From positions 1 through 38,273 of the forward strand of contig JAMLIN010000039.1 of assembly GCA_023954135.1 (NCBI GenBank): DNA of 38,273 nt, given 5' to 3'. Shown one piece after another: positions 6,973-15,037 of this stretch. Each line of letters starts with the position of its first letter. The first letter of the stretch is position 1. The position numbers and the translations under genes are program-made. The notes under the pieces were generated by a model. The model was given only the letters and a program-made list of their open reading frames with translations, was not told where the DNA came from and searched no databases. The stretch comes from Burkholderiaceae bacterium. Its GTDB lineage: Bacteria; Pseudomonadota; Gammaproteobacteria; Burkholderiales; Burkholderiaceae_E.

Positions 6973-7677
6973 TGCCACCGACTTCAGGCCCGACAAGGCC
7001 GAGCCCTCCACGGGGGCCATGATCGGCGGTGCGCCCGCGGGGCGACGGCATTGTCCGATGCGCTCGAGCTCCCAGTCCCAGGGGCGCGGCGGCTCATCGT
7101 CGTCTTCGTCGTCGAGCGAGAATTCGTGCCCTGGTGCGATCGTGGCAGGATCGATTTCGAGAGCATCGAAGCCCGCGCGCGTGAACCAGCTGAGCGACCC
7201 GGGGCCCTCTGGCGGCCGGCTCAGTGCTTCCCGCAACAGGTCGAGATCGAAGCGGTTGCGAAAGAGCTTTCGCTGGTCGTAGCGGCGCCGGCGTTGCAGT
7301 ACACCGTTACGAAAGTAAAGGCGCAGATGGGTGGAATGGATTCCGCCCCAGCCGAAGTGGGCGTACATCAGGCACGGCCCGCGCAGAAGGAGCAGCGCGC
7401 CGCTGAACCAGTCAGCGGGAATCGGCAAGGCCTGTTCGCCGAAGATCGGTCGGGTATCGAGCGGTTCGGACAGGGCGTCGAACAGCCCCACCAGCCATAG
7501 TCGGCCGTCGTGAACCTCCCAGACGCCCTGGTAGCCACGATGACAGGCAGTGTTCCATACATCCGAATGGGCCCGGAAGTCGAAGGTACGGACGATCGGA
7601 TGCGCGTCGAGCGGACGTGTGCCCATGTCCTCCAGGGCGCCGTCCAGAATCAGGGTTTCAAGCGCTTGCGCAGTCAT
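6940..7677 (-). CDS. Unrecognised 245-residue protein
   Basis: I do not recognise a family with confidence. The ATG at 7677 is chosen because AAGGAGA lies 5 bases before it. The protein is soluble and rich in Trp. Visible features are WNTACHRGYQGVWEVHDGRL in the first third, LPIPADWFSGALLLL and YAHFGWGGIHSTHLRLYF in the middle, an Arg-rich patch RRRRYDQRKLFRNR and an acidic run SLDDEDDDEPP near the end. The alternating small-strand pattern suggests a beta-rich fold. The last codons lie in the AT-rich patch that also serves the toxin-antitoxin operon, so the original C-terminus may have been altered by insertion of that pair. It is divergent from the sortase substrate gene. Confidence 0.7.
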   Translation of the reverse strand: MTAQALETLILDGALEDMGTRPLDAHPIVRTFDFRAHSDVWNTACHRGYQGVWEVHDGRLWLVGLFDALSEPLDTRPIFGEQALPIPADWFSGALLLLRGPCLMYAHFGWGGIHSTHLRLYFRNGVLQRRRRYDQRKLFRNRFDLDLLREALSRPPEGPGSLSWFTRAGFDALEIDPATIAPGHEFSLDDEDDDEPPRPWDWELERIGQCRRPAGAPPIMAPVEGSALSGLKSVAFTVGTKKRTI

Positions 7678-7758
7678 CGAATCTCCTTGCTTTGCTTGTT
7701 CGATGATGACGGGTGGCGGGCTCATGACTTGAGCCTCGTCGACACCGCACGAGCGCCG

Positions 7759-7836
7759 CGAATCGGTGATATCCCTCACCCGAGGCCGGCGCTTGTCTGC
7801 GGTCTGCCCGAATCGGACCGAAGTCGGCCCGATTCG
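7759..7836. promoter_or_regulatory. CGAATCGG inverted and direct repeats in the divergent region before the sortase locus
   Basis: CGAATCGG occurs at 7759-7766 and 7809-7816, and its complement CCGATTCG at 7829-7836. The last two form an 11-bp inverted repeat with one mismatch (7809-7819/7826-7836). The sites lie between the divergent starts at 7677 and 7914, so they could bind a regulator of either gene or form an RNA hairpin. No -35/-10 pair is clear to me. Confidence 0.35.
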
Positions 7837-7913
7837 CGCCCTTCGTGCGTCTTCACGACGGCATGCAATGGAACCTGCCGCGGCAATCGTGCCGCGCCGC
7901 AGGAGACGCCGAC

Positions 7914-10085
7914 ATGCCCAGCAACGCCCGGATCGAACCGCCGTCCATCGCCCCGTCGCCCCGATTCGACTGGCGTCCCTGGCCGGCATACGCCGGCCGC
8001 CCGAGCGCAGCGGCCCTGCTCGCCCGGTTGCTGCTCGGGATCCTGGTCCTCGTCTTCGGCACGCAGACGCTCGCGCAAGTCGCGCCGGATCCGGCGATCG
8101 GACGCCTGGCCGATGTCGGCTCGCCCGGCCAGGCGGACCGCGCCACATTGCTGTTCCGTACCACCCAGGGATTCAAGGCCGCCCCGCTGCTGGCGACCGA
8201 CGTGCACATCGATGTCACCGGACCGGTGGTACGCACCACCGTGGTCCAGACCTTCGACAATCCGGGCCAGGACTGGCTCGAGGGCGTGTACGCCTTTCCG
8301 CTTCCGGACGACAGCGCGGTCGACCGGCTGCGGATGCACATCGGCGAGCGGATCATCGAGGGCCGAGTCCGCGAACGCGAGGCTGCGCGCGCCGAATACC
8401 GGGACGCCGCAGCCGCCGGGCAACAGGCCTCGCTGGTCGAGCAGCAGCGACCGAACCTGTTCACCGCGCGGGTAGCGAACATCGCGCCGAGCGCGCGGAT
8501 CGCGATCCGGATCGAATACCAGCAGGCGCTCGCGATGGTCGACGGGGCATGGCGCCTGCGGCTGCCGACGGTGGTCGCGCCGCGCTACGATCCGCAAGGC
8601 GACATCCTCGGTCCGGGCCCCCTGCCGGTGCGCCTGCCGACGGCGACCGGCGACTCGTCCGGTCAGCAGGACGACACGCCCGACGGAAGCGACGACCTGT
8701 CGATCAGGGTGCGCATCGACGCGGGCGTGCCGGTGACGCCACCGACATCGACGACCCACGCGATCCGGGTCTCCCGCGAGGCCGATCACCTGTACGAGGT
8801 CGAACTGGCCCGGGCCGCGATTCCCGACCGCGACTTCGAGCTCGTCTGGATGCCGGTGCCCGGCGAGCACCCGGCCGGCGCATTCCGCCTCGAGCCGCAC
8901 GGCGAGCTTCACTACGGCCAGCTGGTGCTCGCGCCCCCGTCCGGGTCGCAAGCCGTCGCGCCACGCGTTGCCCGCGAGACGACCTTCGTGATCGACACAT
9001 CGGGTTCGATGGCCGGCGCATCGTTCGAGCAGGCCGTGCGTGCGCTGCGCCTGGGGCTCGCCGAACTGCAGCCCGGCGATCATTTCAATCTGATCCGCTT
9101 CAGCGATCGCCATGAAAGCCTCTACCCGGCGCCGCAGCCTTTCGACGCCACCCGCCGCCGCGAGGCGCTGGAATGGATCGACCGACTGCGCGCCCAGGGG
9201 GGAACCGAGATGCGCGGCGCGATCGAGCAGGCGCTCGGCGCACCGGTCGCACCCGGGATGGTCAGCCAGGTCGTATTCATGACCGACGGCGCCGTCGGCT
9301 ACGAGGCCGACATGCTGGCGCTGATAGAGCGCAAGCTGGGCGCGCGGCGCTTCTTCACCGTCGGGATCGGCTCGGCGCCCAACGGCTGGTTCATGCGCAA
9401 GGCCGCCGCCGCCGGACGCGGCAGCTTCACCTACATCCACCGGGTCGAGGACGTCGAGACACGGATGACCGAACTCTATGCCCGGCTCGCCCGGCCGATG
9501 CTCACCGACCTGCGTTTGCGCTTCGAGGGCGCGCAGCCGCTCGAACCGGTCGACCTACCCGGCGAGCTCTACTCCGGCGAGCCGATCGTGGTGCGCGCCC
9601 GCTTCGCTTCCGCACCCACCGCGGCCGTCGTCTCGGGTTCGATCGGCGCGATCCGCTGGGAGAGCCGCGTCGCGGCCAGCGACACCGAGAGCAGCGGCCT
9701 GCACGCGGCGTGGGCGCGCCAGCGCATCGAGGAGCTCGGCGACGAGATCGCCCGCACCGGCGGCGACCGCGGGGGCGATGGCACGCGGATCGAGATGCTG
9801 CGAACGAAAGTGCGCGATCTCGGCCTGGCGCATCACCTGGTCACGGCGTACACCAGCCTGGTCGCGGTCGACGTGACCCCGGCCCGCCCCGCCGACGCGC
9901 CGATGCAGTCGACAGCCGTGCCGACCCGGCTGCCGGCCGGCTGGGAAGCCGATGCGGTGTTCGGCACCGGCGAGCTTGCCCGGGGGGCGACGCCCGCGAT
10001 GATGAATCTTGCGATGGGGCTGGCGCTGCTCGCGCTCGCCGGCATGCTGGCGCTCGTGCCTTCGCGGCGGACGAGATTCCGGTGA
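7914..10085 (+). CDS. Sortase-substrate surface protein with VIT and VWA domains
   Basis: A 723-residue secreted, probably inner-membrane- or surface-anchored protein of the proteobacterial sortase-target family (VIT plus VWA). After a ~35-residue cytoplasmic lead comes a hydrophobic export segment (ALLARLLLGILVLVFG). The VIT domain spans about 85-200 (VVQTFDNPGQDWLEGVYAFP). The VWA domain starts at TTFVIDTSGSM, with MIDAS residues Asp361, Ser363 and Ser365, then the GGTEM threonine and the MTDGA aspartate, so metal binding looks intact. The C-terminus has a hydrophobic helix and a basic tail RRTRFR. The expected LPxTG-type box is atypical here: LARGATPA at 688-695. ATG 7914 has AGGAG upstream. 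The stop overlaps the sortase ATG by one base. Confidence 0.9.
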   Translation: MPSNARIEPPSIAPSPRFDWRPWPAYAGRPSAAALLARLLLGILVLVFGTQTLAQVAPDPAIGRLADVGSPGQADRATLLFRTTQGFKAAPLLATDVHIDVTGPVVRTTVVQTFDNPGQDWLEGVYAFPLPDDSAVDRLRMHIGERIIEGRVREREAARAEYRDAAAAGQQASLVEQQRPNLFTARVANIAPSARIAIRIEYQQALAMVDGAWRLRLPTVVAPRYDPQGDILGPGPLPVRLPTATGDSSGQQDDTPDGSDDLSIRVRIDAGVPVTPPTSTTHAIRVSREADHLYEVELARAAIPDRDFELVWMPVPGEHPAGAFRLEPHGELHYGQLVLAPPSGSQAVAPRVARETTFVIDTSGSMAGASFEQAVRALRLGLAELQPGDHFNLIRFSDRHESLYPAPQPFDATRRREALEWIDRLRAQGGTEMRGAIEQALGAPVAPGMVSQVVFMTDGAVGYEADMLALIERKLGARRFFTVGIGSAPNGWFMRKAAAAGRGSFTYIHRVEDVETRMTELYARLARPMLTDLRLRFEGAQPLEPVDLPGELYSGEPIVVRARFASAPTAAVVSGSIGAIRWESRVAASDTESSGLHAAWARQRIEELGDEIARTGGDRGGDGTRIEMLRTKVRDLGLAHHLVTAYTSLVAVDVTPARPADAPMQSTAVPTRLPAGWEADAVFGTGELARGATPAMMNLAMGLALLALAGMLALVPSRRTRFR

Positions 10086-10738
10086 TGAACCACACGATCC
10101 GGCTTCGGGCGCCGGGCGGGCGCACCGGCCGGCGCAGCGGCTGGAAAGCCCTGTGCAGGCATTCAATCCCGCTGCGGCTTCTCGTCTTCGTGCTGCTGGC
10201 TGCCGGCTCCTGGCAGGTCGGCGCCGGCCTTTATCTGCACGCAAAGGCGCGGCTCGCTCAGGTGCTGATCGCGCACGCATGGGAACACAATCACGAGCAG
10301 GGCCGAGCAGTCGCGCGCCCCTGGGCCTGGGCCGACACGACCGCGATCGCGCGGATACGCTTCGTCGAGCACGGGCGCTCGATGATCGTGCTCGAGGGCG
10401 ACTCCGGCCGGACGCTGGCCTTCGGCCCCGGCCACCGCACGGGAACCACGGCGCCCGGCGGCGCCGGCAACAGCGTGATCAGCGGCCATCGGGATACCCA
10501 CTTCCGGATTCTCGAGCAGGTGTCCGCAGGACAGCACATCGAGGTGGAGCGACTCGACGGCAGCAGCCGCAGCTACCGGGTGTCGGGCGTGCGCATCGTC
10601 GATCATCGCGATCTCGGGATCCTCTCCGACCGGGGCCGCGACGCGCTCACCCTGGTGACCTGCTGGCCGTTCGACGCGGTGGCTCCGGGAGGCCCGCTGC
10701 GCTACGTGGTGTCGGCGCTCGCCGAGGACGGCGCCTGA
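10085..10738 (+). CDS. Class GN sortase (proteobacterial sortase)
   Basis: A membrane-anchored cysteine transpeptidase of 217 residues expected to cleave and attach the VIT/VWA protein encoded just upstream. An N-terminal transmembrane segment (LRLLVFVLLAAGSWQVGAGL, about 30-50) is followed by the sortase barrel. The catalytic His135 is in VISGHRDTHF, Cys193 in LVTCWPF and Arg206 in GGPLRYVV, all present and in order. Such one-sortase, one-substrate pairs occur in Gram-negative, often aquatic, proteobacteria. Gene order and the one-base overlap show a two-gene operon. The acceptor molecule is unknown. Confidence 0.92.
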   Translation: MNHTIRLRAPGGRTGRRSGWKALCRHSIPLRLLVFVLLAAGSWQVGAGLYLHAKARLAQVLIAHAWEHNHEQGRAVARPWAWADTTAIARIRFVEHGRSMIVLEGDSGRTLAFGPGHRTGTTAPGGAGNSVISGHRDTHFRILEQVSAGQHIEVERLDGSSRSYRVSGVRIVDHRDLGILSDRGRDALTLVTCWPFDAVAPGGPLRYVVSALAEDGA

Positions 10739-10783
10739 GCGACGAACCGGCAGCGACAGGCCGGCCACGCCGGTTGCCGCGCA

Positions 10784-11620
10784 TCAGCTCACCGGCAGCA
10801 TCAGCAGGATATCGAGGGCCCCGCTGGCATCCCGCGGAGGCCTGGCCTCGTACCACTCGATCGCGGGGTCCTCGGTCAACGAGTAGCTGCTGGTCGCGAT
10901 CCAGTGGTCGAGCAGGCGACTGTAGCTCTTGCCCACGTCGATGTAGCCGCCGTGGTGCGGCTGGCAGACATAGCGCCCCGGCCGGATCCGCAGTTCCCGC
11001 AGCTCATGGCGGGCAAGGCGGGCGGGGTCCTCGGCGAGACCCTCCTCGTCTACGACGACGCAGCAGTCGTAGCGGATCTGCTCGGGCGGCGTGAAGCGGG
11101 GATCGTCGTACATGAGACCGATGTACGGTCCGGGGGCGATGGGTCGGACGAACTCCGGCAGCTCGTGCACGAACCGGCGCCAGCATTGCGGCACGAACTT
11201 CAGCGACCCGAAGAAGCGCCTTGCAACGCAGCAGTACGAGGGCAGGATGCGCTCGCTCGCCGCATGCTGCAGCCTGCCGTCGACCGGCAACGGCGGCCAC
11301 ATGAGGGAATCCTTGCGGAACCTGAGCGGCGACATGCCGAAGCGCTCGCCGAACGCCCGGGTGAATGCCGCCTGGCTGCAATACCCCAGGGCCTGGGCGA
11401 TCTCACCGACGGGTTGCCGGGTCCAGCGCAGGCGCAGCGCGGCGCCGTCGAGCCGGATGCGGCGCAGGTACTCGGCGGGTGTCTCCCCGACCGAGCGCAG
11501 GAACAGACGATGGAAATGGAAGAGCGACAGGCCCACCTCGGCGGCCAGCGCCTCCATGCTCAGGTTCCGGTCCATCCGGGACTCCATGAGATCGATGGCC
11601 CGCAGGATCCTTGCGTCCAT
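10784..11620 (-). CDS. AraC-family regulator with GyrI-like ligand domain
   Basis: A 278-residue transcription regulator. The N-terminal ~105 residues carry two helix-turn-helix units (MEALAAEVGLSLFHFHRLF and VGEIAQALGYCSQAAFTRAF, the AraC signature), and the C-terminal half resembles the GyrI-like effector-binding domain (YIGLMYDDPRFTP, LRIRPGRYVCQPHHGGY, IEWYEARPP). This DNA-binding-first order is that of the Rob/SoxS-GyrI fusion group that responds to small lipophilic or drug-like ligands. ATG 11620 has GGGGAGA upstream; a longer frame exists but begins in non-conserved sequence. It is convergent with the sortase (45 bases apart) and divergent from the small gene at 11766, a possible target. 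Confidence 0.9.
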   Translation of the reverse strand: MDARILRAIDLMESRMDRNLSMEALAAEVGLSLFHFHRLFLRSVGETPAEYLRRIRLDGAALRLRWTRQPVGEIAQALGYCSQAAFTRAFGERFGMSPLRFRKDSLMWPPLPVDGRLQHAASERILPSYCCVARRFFGSLKFVPQCWRRFVHELPEFVRPIAPGPYIGLMYDDPRFTPPEQIRYDCCVVVDEEGLAEDPARLARHELRELRIRPGRYVCQPHHGGYIDVGKSYSRLLDHWIATSSYSLTEDPAIEWYEARPPRDASGALDILLMLPVS

Positions 11621-11765
11621 CGGTCGTCTCCCCGTTCGCAGCAAGTTCGGCAAAGATTGCCATATCGGAGCAGCAAACCCGGACAAAAACCCGACGCTTC
11701 GCGATCCACCACCACCGCTTCCATGCCGAGAATCATCCGCGCCAGTCAAAGGCGGGAGAGACACC

Positions 11766-11978
11766 ATGGAACCGGTGAATGCATACACGCGGCGGCGCAC
11801 CCGCCAGCTTCGGATCTTCGGCACCGACGATGCCGGCGCGATCACGGCGGTGCTGCGCGATCGACGCGCCGCCTTGCTCGCCGGCCTGCTGCGCCGTGCG
11901 GCCGCCGTCCTGCTGTCGGGGTGGAGGGTGAAGACCGTCGACGGCCAGCGCCGGTGGCACGGGAAGCGTCCCGCATAG
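11766..11978 (+). CDS. Small Arg-rich hypothetical protein (70 residues)
   Basis: A short frame with a good ribosome site (GGGAGAG, 6 bases before the ATG), divergent from the AraC gene. The product is basic (many Arg, ending HGKRPA) with a moderately hydrophobic middle (AALLAGLLRRAAAVLL). I recognise no domain. Its position suggests control by the AraC/GyrI regulator, but the coding status itself rests on the start region only. Confidence 0.45.
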   Translation: MEPVNAYTRRRTRQLRIFGTDDAGAITAVLRDRRAALLAGLLRRAAAVLLSGWRVKTVDGQRRWHGKRPA

Positions 11979-12067
11979 CCGGGCCGCGAGCACGGGCGCC
12001 CGCCGGCGCCGCTCCCTGGGCAGGCGCTCCACTACGGAAACCCCGGGCGGCAACATGCCGCCACCGG

Positions 12068-12201
12068 ATGTCCTCATGCGTTTTTCGCATCAGGACATGG
12101 ATATTGCTTCCTTCGGTATCCTGCCGGGCTGGCGCATGATACGCGCGGCCCGATGTTCGCCGGCGCAAGGCCGGCGACGGTTTCCCCGGGGATGCCCCGG
12201 G
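12068..12201 (+). promoter_or_regulatory. metY leader with three strong hairpins
   Basis: Hairpin 1: arms 12068-12080 and 12086-12098 (ATGTCCTCATGCG / CGCATCAGGACAT), 12 of 13 paired, loop TTTTT. Hairpin 2: CGCCGGC-GCAAG-GCCGGCG at 12158-12176. Hairpin 3: CCCGGGG-ATG-CCCCGGG at 12185-12201. The third ends about 15 bases before the metY Shine-Dalgarno AGGAG. The run looks like an attenuator or structured leader for a sulfur-amino-acid gene. I do not see the conserved cores of the SAM-I, SAM-II or SAH riboswitch classes. Confidence 0.4.
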
Positions 12202-12227
12202 ATCCAACTTTTCCCAGGAGTGCCGAA

Positions 12228-13499
12228 ATGAAGCTGGAGACGATCGCCGTGCACGGCGGTTATACCCCCGAACCGACGACCCATGCGGTGGCGGTACCCA
12301 TTTACCAGACCGTCTCCTACGCCTTCGACGATACCCAGCACGGCGCCGACCTGTTCGACCTCAAGGTGCCGGGGAACATCTACACCCGGATCATGAATCC
12401 GACCCAGGACGTCCTCGAGAAGCGCGTCGCCGCCCTCGAAGGCGGCGTGGGCGCCCTGGCGCTCGCCTCCGGACAGTCGGCGGTGCTCTACTCGCTGCAG
12501 ACGATCGCCGAAGCCGGGGACAATTTCATCTCGGCCGCCACCCTGTATGGCGGCACCTACAATCTCTTCGCCCACACCATGCCGCAGTTCGGGATCGAGG
12601 CACGCTTCGCCGATCCCCGCGATCCGTCGAGCTTCGAGCCGCTGATCGATGGCCGCACCAAGGCGATCTACATCGAATCGATCGGCAATCCGCTGGGCAA
12701 CGTCACCGACATCGAGGCGCTCGCCGCCATCGCCCATCGCCACGGCATCCCGCTGATCGTCGACAACACCGTCGCCACCCCTTACCTGCTGCGTCCGTTC
12801 GAGCACGGCGCCGACATCGTGGTGCACTCGCTCACCAAGTACCTCGGCGGTCACGGCAACTCGCTCGGTGGCGCGATCGTCGACTCCGGCAAGTTCCCCT
12901 GGGCTCAGCACAAGGAGCGGTTCAAGCGCCTGAACGAGCCCGATGTCTCCTACCACGGCGTGGTGTACACCGAGGCGCTCGGCGAGGCTGCCTACATCGG
13001 CCGCGCCAGGGTCGTGCCGCTGCGCAACACCGGCGCCGCGATCAGCCCCTTCAATGCCTTCCAGATCCTCCAGGGCATCGAGACGCTCGGCTTGCGGATG
13101 GAACGGATCACCGAGAACACGGCGGCGATCGCCCGCTTCCTGTCGAGCCATCCGAAGGTGCGCTGGGTCAACTACGCGGGGCTCGAGAACCATCCCGACC
13201 ACGCGCTGGCGCGCAAGTACCTCGGCGGCCGGCCGTCGGGCATCCTGACCTTCGGTGTCCAGGGGGGTCGCGAAGGCGGCGCGAGATTCCAGGACGCGCT
13301 GCAGCTCGTGCTGCGGCTGGTGAACATCGGCGACTCGCGCACCCTCGCCTGCCATCCGGCCTCGACCACCCACCGCCAGCTCTCGCCCGAGGAGCTCGAG
13401 AAGGCCGGCGTCACCGAGGATACCGTGCGCCTGTCGATCGGCATCGAGCACGTCGACGACATTGTCGCCGACCTGTCGCAGGCGCTCGACAAGGCCTGA
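12228..13499 (+). CDS. metY: O-acetylhomoserine sulfhydrylase (aminocarboxypropyltransferase)
   Basis: A PLP enzyme that makes homocysteine from O-acetylhomoserine and sulfide (methionine synthesis). The 423 residues match the usual MetY length, longer than MetB/MetC enzymes. Motifs seen: QTVSYAFDDTQHGADLF near the N-terminus, SGQSAVLYSL, TLYGGTYNLF, DNTVATPYLLRPFEHGAD, and the PLP lysine Lys204 in VVHSLTKYLGGHGNSLGG. The C-terminal substrate-binding SRTLACHPASTTHRQL is present. ATG 12228 has AGGAG upstream. The gene stands alone behind a structured leader and ends at the stop codon that starts a long palindrome. Confidence 0.93.
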   Translation: MKLETIAVHGGYTPEPTTHAVAVPIYQTVSYAFDDTQHGADLFDLKVPGNIYTRIMNPTQDVLEKRVAALEGGVGALALASGQSAVLYSLQTIAEAGDNFISAATLYGGTYNLFAHTMPQFGIEARFADPRDPSSFEPLIDGRTKAIYIESIGNPLGNVTDIEALAAIAHRHGIPLIVDNTVATPYLLRPFEHGADIVVHSLTKYLGGHGNSLGGAIVDSGKFPWAQHKERFKRLNEPDVSYHGVVYTEALGEAAYIGRARVVPLRNTGAAISPFNAFQILQGIETLGLRMERITENTAAIARFLSSHPKVRWVNYAGLENHPDHALARKYLGGRPSGILTFGVQGGREGGARFQDALQLVLRLVNIGDSRTLACHPASTTHRQLSPEELEKAGVTEDTVRLSIGIEHVDDIVADLSQALDKA

Positions 13500-13603
13500 T
13501 ACGGCCTCGCATTCGATCGCATTACCGCGTTGGGGCGCCTTGCCGTGCAACCGCACTGTCCTCGGCACCCCGCCTTGTCCTGCAATCGAATGCGAGCCCG
13601 TAT
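13499..13603. repeat. 105-nt imperfect palindrome between convergent metY and clc
   Basis: The left arm 13499-13517 and right arm 13585-13603 pair at 18 of 19 positions (ATACGGCCTCGCATTCGAT against ATCGAATGCGAGCCCGTAT), and three more pairs follow inside after one mismatch (13519-13521/13581-13583). GGGGCG/CCCGCC-type complementarity continues inward. The left arm begins at the last base of the metY stop, and TGA also follows the right end. It could be a two-way terminator or a small palindromic insertion. Confidence 0.7.
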
Positions 13604-13617
13604 GAAAGCAGCCAGAC

Positions 13618-14937
13618 TCACCGGCGCGCCGGTTCCGCCAGCGGCCCGAGATAGGCGCGGGCCAGCGACTCGTAGAGCGGCGGCGTCATGGCTTTCGACA
13701 GGGTGCTCGCGATGACGGCGGTCGCCATCAGCGCGATCATCATCCCGTGGCCGTCGGTCATCTCCATCATGATCACGAAGGAGGTGATCGGCGCCTGGGT
13801 GACCGCGGCGAGATAGCCGACCATCGCCAGCGCGATCAGGGCGGACAACGGCACTTCCGGAAATACCAGGCCGACGAGTTGCCCGACACCGGCGCCGATC
13901 GACAGGGTCGGGGCGAAGATCCCGCCCGGCATGCCGACCAGGTAGGTGATCAGCAGGGCGGCGGCCTTGAGCGGCGCATACAGGATGCTGACCGACTCGT
14001 GGTCGGAGAGCAGGGCCTGCGCCTCGCGATAGCCGCTGCCGAAGGTGATCCCGCCGCTGGCGACCCCGAGCAGCGCGAGCACCACGCCGCACAGCAGCGC
14101 GAAGCGATAGGGGCGATCGCTGCGCAGGGCCCGCAGGCGCGCCGGCACCCAGCGCGCGAGATTCAGCATCAGCCAGCCGAACGCGCCGCCCGAGAGCCCG
14201 GTGACGAGGCCGGTGCACAGCACCGCGATCACCAGGTGCGGCGGATACTCCTGCGGGACCTGGATCCGGCCGAAATAGTTGTAGTCGCCCGCGATCGCCA
14301 GTGCGACGATCCCGGCGAACAGGATGGCCGTGATCAGGGTGCCGCTGGTGCGCTGCTCGAAGTTCTTGTTGATCTCCTCGAAAGCGAAGATCACGCCCGC
14401 CAGGGGCGTGTTGAATGCGGCCGCCAGCCCGGCCGCTCCACCCGCGACGATGAACTGGCGGTCGATCCGGCTCGAGCTGCGCGGATAGGCGCGCCGCATG
14501 GTGTACATCACCGCCGCGCCGATATGCACCGACGGCCCCTCGCGGCCGATCGTGTAGCCGCCCAGCATCCCGAGCGTGGACACGAGGATCTTGCCCACCA
14601 TCACCCGCAGCGAGAGCAGTGCGTCGCGCCGCTCCGGCTCGGACGACTTGACGGTGGCGATCACCTGCGGGATGCCGCTGCCTTCGGAGCCCGGAAAGTA
14701 GCGCCGGGTCAGCCAGACCGCGGCAACGCCGATGGCCGGGGTGATCAGCAGCGGCAGCCAGGCGGCATACCCGACGGCCAGGCTGAAAAGCGCGAAGGCG
14801 CCATCGACCAGCTTGGCGTAGGCGACCGCGACGAGCCCGACCAGGATCGCGCCTACCCAGAAGACGCCGTAGGTCAGCCAGAGGCGACGAGCGCCGATGC
14901 GGGCCCGGCGAACGAGCTGGGTGAAATCGATTCTCAT
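13618..14937 (-). CDS. ClC-family chloride channel / H+-Cl- antiporter
   Basis: A 439-residue polytopic inner-membrane protein. The three ClC selectivity segments are present: GSGIPQV (86-92), GREGPSVHIGAA with gating Glu133 (131-142), and MPGGIFAPTLSIGA in the second half. FEE at 186-188 places a glutamate where ClC-ec1 has its intracellular proton glutamate, so exchange rather than channel activity is plausible. There is no C-terminal CBS domain. ATG 14937 starts just before the first membrane helix. It is the last gene of the leftward DUF971-ubiE-Tim44-ubiJ block, 100 bases after ubiJ, in the place where ubiB usually follows. Confidence 0.93.
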   Translation of the reverse strand: MRIDFTQLVRRARIGARRLWLTYGVFWVGAILVGLVAVAYAKLVDGAFALFSLAVGYAAWLPLLITPAIGVAAVWLTRRYFPGSEGSGIPQVIATVKSSEPERRDALLSLRVMVGKILVSTLGMLGGYTIGREGPSVHIGAAVMYTMRRAYPRSSSRIDRQFIVAGGAAGLAAAFNTPLAGVIFAFEEINKNFEQRTSGTLITAILFAGIVALAIAGDYNYFGRIQVPQEYPPHLVIAVLCTGLVTGLSGGAFGWLMLNLARWVPARLRALRSDRPYRFALLCGVVLALLGVASGGITFGSGYREAQALLSDHESVSILYAPLKAAALLITYLVGMPGGIFAPTLSIGAGVGQLVGLVFPEVPLSALIALAMVGYLAAVTQAPITSFVIMMEMTDGHGMMIALMATAVIASTLSKAMTPPLYESLARAYLGPLAEPARR

Positions 14938-15037
14938 CCCCCGAGGATCCGGTCCGGAGCGATCCGGCGAGCAGGCAGAAAGGGGGAAGATAACCCGGGA
15001 AGGAAGTCTCGGGGGCGGATCGCCGATCCGCCGCCGA

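Noticed and set aside
11979..12227. A SAM or SAH riboswitch before metY
   Set aside because: The hairpins are strong, but the conserved core sequences of the classes I know are not visible.
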